A DNA stretch of 64,000 bases from positions 7,845,001 through 7,909,000 of the forward strand of contig JASXTE010000001.1 in the NCBI GenBank assembly GCA_030280995.1, written 5' to 3'. Position numbers and translations under genes: made by a program. The number at the start of each line of letters is the position of its first letter. The stretch's first letter is position 1. Source of the DNA: Hemileia vastatrix. Lineage: Eukaryota; Basidiomycota; Pucciniomycetes; Pucciniales; Zaghouaniaceae. Positions 55,139 through 61,806 of this stretch are shown here, piece by piece. Below the pieces are notes generated by a model, which saw only the letters and a program-made list of their open reading frames with translations, did not search any database and had not been told where the DNA came from.

Positions 55139-55229
55139 CTCCGCAATGAGGATAAACTACAGACCATTCTTTAATTTTGGTTTTTTTTTGTGGTGATGCT
55201 ATGCATCTGTTTGTTGGAAACTTTTTTGT

Positions 55230-55345
55230 TAGAGGGTACCCATGGGTGGGGCTTCTAGATTTGATCTTGGCAAGTGTAGGGGTGACTGATGGGCTGGCTG
55301 CTCTATCAACAGTTACCCCAGATTGTCTGTTTCCAACCCTTTCTC
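55230..55345 (+). repeat. E internal ~110-bp repeat, copy 1
   Basis: GGGTACCCATGGGTGGGGCTTCTAG...GGCAAGTGTAGGGGTGACTGATGGGCTGG...CAGTTACCCCAG. The three copies share GGGGTAACTGATG-type and TTACCCCAGAATG phrases; a TAAACTG motif follows or precedes each. Confidence 0.8.
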
Positions 55346-55489
55346 TTAATTTGGTTGAACCCTAGTATTGGTTTATTTTCACAGGTTTTAGTCCTCTATG
55401 ACTTTAAACTGGAAATTGCTTTGGTTTTCAAGTGCCGGACTCTTCACACTTATTGGTTTGGATTTTTTTGAGTTGAATGTTGTGATTTG

Positions 55490-55605
55490 TTAGAAGGTAC
55501 CCAGGGGGGGCTTCTAGATTTTATTTTGGCAAGTGTGGGGGTAACTGATGAGCTGGATGCTCTGTAGAACAGTTACCCCAGAATGTCTGTTTCAAGTCTT
55601 TTGTT
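55490..55605 (+). repeat. E internal ~110-bp repeat, copy 2
   Basis: GGTACCCAGGGGGGGCTTCTAG...GTTACCCCAGAATGTCTG. Direct orientation, about 260 bp after copy 1. Confidence 0.8.
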
Positions 55606-56398
55606 TTTCCTAGTTGAATTCTAGTTCTGTTGTCTATTATTCAGGTTTTGAGTCCGCTATGACTTTAAACTGGTTTTGGACTGGCTTCTTTATCTTTGGT
55701 TCTTTCATATTGGTGGTGGATCACTGGTGGTCTCCCATCATTTTTACTTATTGGAGGGAGCCCACCCAGTGATCATTTATATGGACCGCACTTTCCCTTA
55801 TTGGATCATCTATGGAGCTGGACCTTCTTTGATTTTGCAGTTATTTTTTTTTTGCTAGATAGTAGTTTGAGATTATTTTCTTTTTTCTCTTTTTTTCTTT
55901 TAATTTTTTATGGGGGTTGTTTAAAATTATAAAATCAAAAATATAGGGTGTTACCACATCAGGGTCACCTGGATGTGGGCAAGCATTGGTGGGGAAAGGC
56001 TCATCAATTGGCCGGGCAATGCTATTTTATTTTTATTTATTACTTATTTCATGTGTTTCTGTGTTTCATTATTTGCTATCTTCCAAATTTCTAAATTTTT
56101 GTTTTTTTTCTGTTAATCATTTAAAAGATTTAATTGTGTATCCACATCAAGGTGCACTTGGATGTGGGTAAGGTATCAGGGGATCAGCTCATCAATTGGC
56201 TGGGGGATACCATTTGTATTATTTTTTTATATATTTTATTTTATTTCATTTATGTTATTTCATTTTATTTTAATTATTAATATTTTTATTTTAGTACATC
56301 AGTAGACCATAAAAAAAAAAAAAAAAAAAAATTCTGAAATTATTTTTATTATTATTTGTTTTATATTATTTTTATGTTTCTAATTTTTTTTCAGGAGC

Positions 56399-57896
56399 TC
56401 ATTGTCTGGATGATGAAGCTTCTGGAGGCTGGTCCGGATTGTGATGACGTTTTTGTTTTTTGTTGGGATTGTGGGAAGCACTGTGTTCTTTGAAGTGCAT
56501 CCTGCTGGAGAGATTATAGGAATTGTAATGATCAGGGATTGGATTAGAGGGAAGTTCAGAGGAGGAAGAAGAAGAGGCAGGAATGGAGTGCTGGAGGGTG
56601 TGTTTAATGATCCTAGACATTTTCCAGTGGTCGTCCAGTAGGCGCTTTCTCAGGGATTTTTCAAAGTCATTCAAGGGTCCATGAAGGGCAAAGGCTTTTA
56701 GCATATTGGAACACATGGTGCTTAGGTGTTTCTTCATGTCTCCATAATCCAGGGTCAAAGAAGTTTCAAGAGTTTGGCCAACTCCAATAATAGATTCAGG
56801 AGGAGGGGTGCCAACTAGACAAGAAGAATTGGATCATTAATTATTTTTGTTGAAGAAATGGAATAATTAATTTGGTACTTACAGATTGGAAGCTCATCAA
56901 ATCTGTAAGCAGCTGGGATTTGGATCTCTGACGATTTTTTTATGGTCATAGTGGGTGGATCGACTAGGGAAAGATATGGATTCTCATGGTCTTCCTCTGA
57001 AGGATCCTGAGAAGGTGAACTGGGATGATGAGGTTCCTGGGGCCTAGTGGGAGCAGTGAGATTGTTGTTGTTGTTGTGGTTGTTATTTCTGTTGGATTCA
57101 GCTGGAGGAGGTGCTGGTGATGGAGTACCAGGGTTGTTAAAGGATGGAGCAGGAGAGGGGGATTTGGAAGCAGACTGCTCTCTTCTGGATGGAGAATTTG
57201 AAGAGATGGAACTGTCAGAAGAGTAGTTGGCTGAAAGAGGAGAGGTATAGTTTCTTTGTCTTAGTTGGGGACGAAGTTGTTGTTGTGGAGCAGTGTGTGG
57301 TGTTCTGGTTTCTTCTTGGGGCTCTCTGGCAGTTCTCTTAGAAATCTGGTAAATTTTGGTACTTTTGGACTTTGGAAGGGTGGATTGCATTGCTCTGGGA
57401 GCAGTAGGAGGTAGTTGGTTTGAGCTGCTATTGTTATCTGGATGAATTTGGCTATTTTCTGGCAGTTTTTGGAGGTTTTGGCCCTGATTTTTGCTGTTTG
57501 GTGAGGCGGGCGGGCTGCCCGACGTTGGCCGGGCCGCCTGGACACGGTCTAGAAGCCTAGGGGTTGATTTTGAAGCTTTTGGAGCTAATTTAGCAGTGAT
57601 AAAAGCAGTTTCTTGAGAAGCTAAGGCTGGTCTTTTTGGAAGAGTGCGGGAAGCTGAGCTTCTGGATCTTCTGGAAGGAGCTGAAGATAGAGAGGAATAG
57701 GATAGTGGGCATCTCTGTCACATTTCTTTTTTTTGGAATAGCAGGAGTCACAAGCCCTGTTGTAGAATTTGGCTTCTGGATTTGGAAGAGTGAATGTGCA
57801 AGGTCTGCACATGTGTATGCACTGTTTGCAGGCATAGTCCCTTGGAGCAGTGAAGCAAGGAAGAGTAGAGGAGTCAACAGCAGGGGATCCAGACAT
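56399..57896 (-). pseudogene. Antisense gene 2 of E: Zn(II)2Cys6-like protein, spliced, one frameshift
   Basis: ATG at 57896 on the minus strand. Residues 23-59 fit C-x2-C-x6-C-x15-C-x2-C-x6-C (CKQC, RPC, CDSC, KKKKC), the spacing of fungal binuclear zinc clusters, but with the basic run in the second half. After CD, near 57715, the frame must move by two bases; it then runs open as a Ser/Pro/Gln-rich region to 56883. A 68-bp intron (56882-56815) joins ELPI to FGTPPPESI in frame, and the second exon (helical, MKKHLSTMCSNMLKAF) ends at 56399 with a basic tail (NPNKKQKRHH). The total would be about 475 residues. The cysteine pattern suggests nuclear DNA binding; the function is unknown. Confidence 0.72.
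56815..56882 (-). other. Intron of antisense gene 2
   Basis: The minus strand reads CAATCT|GTAAGTACC...TTCTTGTCTAG|TTGGC. 68 bp, canonical borders, and removal restores a continuous frame. This is good evidence that the gene is transcribed leftward. Confidence 0.8.
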
Positions 57897-58039
57897 GATT
57901 TGTGGAGTGAAAGGTGATGAAAAGGATAAGAGAAGATTTTGTCAGTGATGAATAGAAGATGAAGTGAAGGTGGACGCTCCGTGGGTCTGGCTGTGTGTGT
58001 GTAATGCATGAAATTGGCTGGGTCAGATTCATGCAAGAT

Positions 58040-58510
58040 TCTGGCAGTCCTCTATGACTCTAAACTGGAAAATTTATAAGTCCTCCAAGACTTTAAACTG
58101 GCTGGTTTCAAGATTTTATCAAGAAGTAGTCCGTCAAGACTTTAAACTGAACACTGTGTTAGTCCCCCAAGACTTTAAACTGAGGGTTGTAAGTCCCCCA
58201 AGACTATAAACTGAGGAAAAAGGTTTTTGTTGTAGGAGTTGATTTTGAAAGATTGGTGAAGGGTATCCACAGGGGGAGCCTCCAAATTTAGCAAAGGCAA
58301 GTTTGGGGGTAATTGATGGGCTGGCAGCTCTATTCACAATTACCCCAGAATGTTAGTTTTTTCTCTGCGTCTTAATGTGGTTGATCTCTGGTTCTGGGTT
58401 TATGATTTAGGTTTTTCAGTCCCCCAAGACTTTAAACTGAGGGTTTTTGAGTCCCCCAAGACTATAAAATGAGGATGGTCCCCCAAGACTTAAAACTGAG
58501 GGTTGTTTGT
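58040..58510. repeat. Cluster of eight CCCCCAAGACTTTAAACTGA units
   Basis: Copies start near 58047, 58080, 58129, 58162, 58193, 58419, 58451 and 58478; the best match is TCCCCCAAGACTTTAAACTG followed by AGGG. The third ~110-bp repeat lies between the fifth and sixth. The cluster occupies the interval between antisense gene 1 (end 58560) and the start of antisense gene 2 (57896), i.e. the position of the gene 2 promoter. Confidence 0.85.
58258..58355 (+). repeat. E internal ~110-bp repeat, copy 3
   Basis: GGGTATCCACAGGGGGAGCC...GGGGGTAATTGATGGGCTGGC...AATTACCCCAGAATG. Same orientation as copies 1 and 2, 2.8 kb away. Confidence 0.75.
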
Positions 58511-58559
58511 GGTTACATCCTATAGAGGGTGTGGTCAATTTTTCTTTTCTGAATCAAAC

Positions 58560-59200
58560 TCAAGTACTAGTGGAATTACAGAGTGAATCAAGAGATGAAA
58601 TGAAATGTTCAGAATTAGCCTTGAACTGGTGAATGAGGTGTCTTCTGTTCTCAATGTCCTGTGGATCTCTAGCAGGAGTGGATTGGAAATAGTGAAGCAG
58701 AAGTTGTTTCTGTTGAGATGTGTGTTGTTGGAACTTGGCCTTGATAGTGGGCAAGTGCGTTGGTGTTTGTGGTGCAATGGATCCTACATTGTTATCATCA
58801 CTATCAGAAGAGGAAGGAACTGAGAAGTTATCAGTTTTAAAGTTGAAGGAAGGAATGAATGTTCTTTACCATCAGATGGACCAGGGATGGGGGAACTAGT
58901 TGTTTTATGGGTTGTGGCACTCTTCTGGGAAGGGTGGAGCTTTTTGATTAATCTGGGTATCAGGATGGATGGCCTAGATCTTTTGGTGCTGGCGGAAGAA
59001 GGACCAGGTTGAGGAGGAGGTGAATCTGTTGTGGAAGAAAGTGGACCAGGTCTGTGGCAGGTCTTCTTTCTGGAGTGGCAGACATTGCAGGACGTTCTGT
59101 ATGGATGAACAGGTGGTGTTATGGCGCAGATTAAATTATTGTTGATGCAGTATTGGCAGGGGCCCATTTCAGAGGCAGATTTGGAAAGGAGGTTAAACAT
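58560..59200 (-). CDS. Antisense gene 1 of E: small Zn(II)2Cys6-like protein, one intron
   Basis: complement(join(58560..58783,58870..59200)), 184 residues. ATG at 59200 in good context (CCACCATG), 49 bases from the 3' LTR, so the promoter would lie in the LTR read backwards. Residues 15-48 fit C-x2-C-x6-C-x12-C-x2-C-x6-C (CQYC, LIC, CNVCHSRKKTC). A Ser/Pro-rich linker follows (PPPQPGPSSASTKRSRPS), with basic residues that could serve nuclear import. The 86-bp intron (GTAAAG...AATGTAG) joins SDG to SIAPQTP in frame; exon 2 is helical (QQKQLLLHYFQS...HQFKANSEHF). Both reading frame and splice phase are intact. A DNA-binding or regulatory role is inferred from the cysteines only. Confidence 0.72.
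58784..58869 (-). other. Intron of antisense gene 1
   Basis: The minus strand reads CTGATG|GTAAAGAAC...AACAATGTAG|GATCC. 86 bp; removal joins two open frames. The unspliced frame would stop shortly after the donor region. Confidence 0.7.
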
Positions 59201-59238
59201 GGTGGTTGGATGAAGAAAGAATGCGGACATTCTCAATT

Positions 59239-59248
59239 GGAGGGAGGA
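59239..59248 (+). other. Polypurine tract of E
   Basis: GGAGGGAGGA directly before the 3' LTR TGTGG. Confidence 0.75.
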
Positions 59249-60342
59249 TGTGGTCTTCCAACATTGGCAGGGGCCTTTGTTGTGTGATTTGGCACTGTTT
59301 GTGCATGTCTTAATTGACATCTGTTAAGGAATTTGGTATTTTTCTGGTTTTATTCCGTGGATATTGGGTCTGCGGGTATGTGGGTACAATCATTGGATAG
59401 CCCTGGTTTTTCTCTATATTTTATGTCTTGTAGACATTTTTCATATTCTGAGTTTTTAGGGGTCATTTCCTCATTTTTCATTTATAAAAGATTGCTGTTT
59501 AATTTTGTTTTTCGTGTTTTACGGGCTAACCTTAAGTCTTAGGGTTAAGTGCTTAGTACCATTTGATAGAGCTAATTTTTCTCTATATTTCATGTCTCAA
59601 CGTTGTTATAGTGAAATTCCGTGTTTTAAAGGTTTTAGTAGTTGTAGCTAATTTTTCTAAGTAGATTAGTGGTTTTTATTGATTTTCTGGCTTCAGGGAG
59701 GCCGGGCCGCTTCAGGCGGCATCTCCGACGTCGGGCGGCCCGCCTGCCTCTGTTTTAGGAGGTTGGGGAGCACTCCAGGAGGGTTTTTTATGCAATTTGG
59801 CAGGTACAGGCACCAGATTGGTGGGTGCGCATGGGCTCTTAGTTAGTGGTCTGTGTGTACATAGTGAATAAGACAGTTTGGGGCAACCTTAATCATCATA
59901 CAACCATCCGGAGGTGATCTCATTGTTCCTCACTCAGTTTTCACTGTTTTCTGGCCACAATTGGCTGTGTTTGTTGCAAGTAAGTTCTTCATTTAACTTA
60001 ACTTTAGCAACTGTTTTCTCTGTTATAGTCTTGCAAGCTATAGCAAGTATTATTGCTGTCTCTGGTGTGGATTTGCAGCCTACATCAAGTATCTTTGCTG
60101 TCTCTGGTGTGGACTTTGTTCTACATTTCAGTTCTTTGGTCTGGTAGTCTATCTGGTGACTACTTTCTTGGCTCATCAAGCAGTCAAGTGTGTTTAAAAG
60201 GGGTCTTTAGCAAAACAGGAACCAACTTACTTTAGCAAGTAAATCTCACTCTATTTTTCTAAAGGGACAGGGGATTTTCTCTCTGGTTTTTCTCCAACTC
60301 CCTTGGTCAAGGCCTATAGCTAGTACTATAGGATTGTCTACA
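59249..60342 (+). repeat. 3' LTR of element E
   Basis: 1094 bp. Differs from the 5' LTR mainly near 60210-60240 (AGCAAAACAGGAACC) and by scattered transitions. Antisense gene 1 starts just outside it. Confidence 0.95.
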
Positions 60343-60346
60343 GCGC

Positions 60347-61314
60347 GTCAGTTCAATAATAGTATTATAAATCTTAAGGCAACCTATAATAATTTATATA
60401 GTATTTAAATTAGATGTAATGAACTAATAAAAATAGTAAATAAAGAAATATATTTAAAATATGTTGAGTGAGTGTATAGTAAGTAAGTCATCGGCTACCA
60501 GATGGACTTCTAAAGCCCTTTTATAGGCAAGAGGACATTCTGGAGTGTTCCAATAGTATATACAAAAAGGTAAAATAATGTGAAATAATTAATTTAAAAG
60601 AATCTAATTAAAAACATAAAAAATAAATCTGTGAATAAAAAAGTATTTTTCCCATTAGTAATCTCTAAAAAAGAATAGAATTAATATAACAATTAACTAC
60701 ATGAGTATAAAAAATATGAGAACTATGAGAAAGAAATCTAAAGAAGGAATACCAATAGATAAAAAAGTATAATTAAAATAAAATGAATTATTTTTACGCT
60801 TTTAAATAATCTTAACTAAGTATAAGCAATATTAATTTAACTATTTCAAGTAAATTAACTATTAAATTAATTGAACAACTAATTAAGTTAATACAGGAAG
60901 TTTTTAACATGAGAATTTGAATTTAATCATATTAAATTAATGTAGTAATATTGGTAACAAAATTAAGGGTCACAGAAGCGCCAAATATTGATGGATATTA
61001 TTATATGATAGGTTGTATTTAGTTTTATATAAATGTTATTATTAAAATTGTAATTACTGTGTAAGTTAGATTTACACTTATAATATAATTTTAAATAATT
61101 TATTTATATATATAAATCACACCATGATATTATAGAATATTATATTTGTTTATGTAATACAATTTATTTAATAATAAAATTAAGTATAATATTTTATTTC
61201 ATTCACAAACATTTATAATTTTATTTTAAATAATTTTTTGTATTTACATAAAGTTATTCCTTTACAGTAATTTATTATATAAATTACTGGACTCCTGAGA
61301 TAGCCTGGCTGACA
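60347..61314 (-). repeat. 5' LTR of element C, outer part (unoccupied B site)
   Basis: Matches 30339-31118 joined to 40149-40335, without element B. The B target reads CCATGATATTATAG near 61124. The minus-strand TATA box is at about 60528-60517. Confidence 0.93.
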
Positions 61315-61319
61315 TCAAC

Positions 61320-61806
61320 CCATAAATCTGTGAAAATTAATTGAAGGAAGCAGATTAAGTTGTCAAAACTGGATATATGTGTCTGAAAAAGGTGTATATG
61401 CTTGTATAGGTGTGGTGATTCCATTTAATACATCCATATTACCTGAAATAAGCAGAAAAATAAAGCTTCCAGGCTTTTTAGAGGGATTAACCTGCTTATA
61501 GACCTTTATATACATAATATAACTTCATGTTTCACTGAATATGAAGTTTATGCATACATATAAGCTTATTTATGTCTATAATTACTTAATATCTCTTAAG
61601 AAAAGTATCTTATGACTAAATTAGAACTTTTATAAGTATTATGGGGCTATGGATAAGCTATTCAAACTAATATAAGTCATATAATAGTATAATAATCATA
61701 TATATAAGTATCATAACCATATATTTAGCTTATGAGCTTTATTCAATTAAGGTTATTTTATTTTAAACATAAGAAATACTCAGTCATGGGGATACCTAGG
61801 CTGATA
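61320..61806 (-). repeat. 5' LTR of element D, outer part
   Basis: Matches the D 3' LTR on both sides of a ~1.1-kb gap (7402-7576 and 8677-8987), and ends GGATACCTAGGCTGATA. Preceded by the right TSD of C (TCAAC, 61315-61319). Confidence 0.85.

Larger units (their letters stand above)
55139..56398 (+). other. Repeat-rich non-coding region after E pol
   Basis: Holds two copies of a ~110-bp repeat (55230-55345, 55490-55605; a third is at 58258-58355), two copies of an ~80-bp repeat (ACATCAGGGTCACCTGGATG from 55956 and its relative from 56144), three copies of the TAAACTG motif (55138, 55391, 55652) and an A21 run at 56309-56329. No convincing coding frame. Confidence 0.75.
47371..60342 (+). 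mobile_element. Element E: Ty3/gypsy retrotransposon with antisense cargo, 12.97 kb
   Basis: LTRs 47371-48462 and 59249-60342 (1092 and 1094 bp, about two dozen differences by eye) start TGTGGTCTTCC and end TCTACA, with TSD GCGC (47367-47370, 60343-60346). Order: primer-binding site, gag-protease, -1 frameshift site, RT-RNase H-integrase, a 4.1-kb 3' region with two antisense genes and several repeat families, polypurine tract. It is clearly GC-richer than all surrounding elements, and no chromodomain was found. The small LTR divergence makes it one of the youngest insertions. Confidence 0.95.
30132..61314 (-). mobile_element. Element C: Ty3/gypsy chromovirus with both LTRs interrupted
   Basis: The ends are TATCAGCC at 30132 and GGCTGACA at 61314, with TSD TCAAC on both sides (30127-30131, 61315-61319). 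Removing B and E gives LTRs of 1174 and 1173 bp that match closely. The internal region (40336-47165, minus strand) carries gag, protease, RT, RNase H, integrase and chromodomain. The target was the 5' LTR of D; the uninterrupted target is seen in the other D LTR near 7401. Confidence 0.93.
6739..61806 (-). mobile_element. Element D: Ty3/gypsy chromovirus, heavily interrupted
   Basis: The outer ends are TGTCAG/CTGACA-type LTR termini at 6739 and at 61806 (mutated to CTGATA). The gene order on the minus strand is gag (28790 leftward), protease, RT, RNase H and integrase (to 9200). Two CACTA-like transposons sit in the internal region and element C sits in the 5' LTR. The TSDs are GGAAG on the 61807 side and GAAAA on the 6738 side (written on the minus strand), differing by two G/A transitions. 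The LTR pair is far more diverged than those of B, C or E, so D is older. Confidence 0.85.

Noticed and set aside
56399..57390. Antisense frames at 56399-56758 and 56815-57390 as separate genes
   Set aside because: They join in phase through a canonical 68-bp intron and connect upstream to the zinc-cluster frame, so they are one gene.
57590..58036. Minus-strand 148-codon frame overlapping antisense gene 2
   Set aside because: It lacks the cysteine pattern, crosses the TAAACTG region and is out of frame with the conserved exons.
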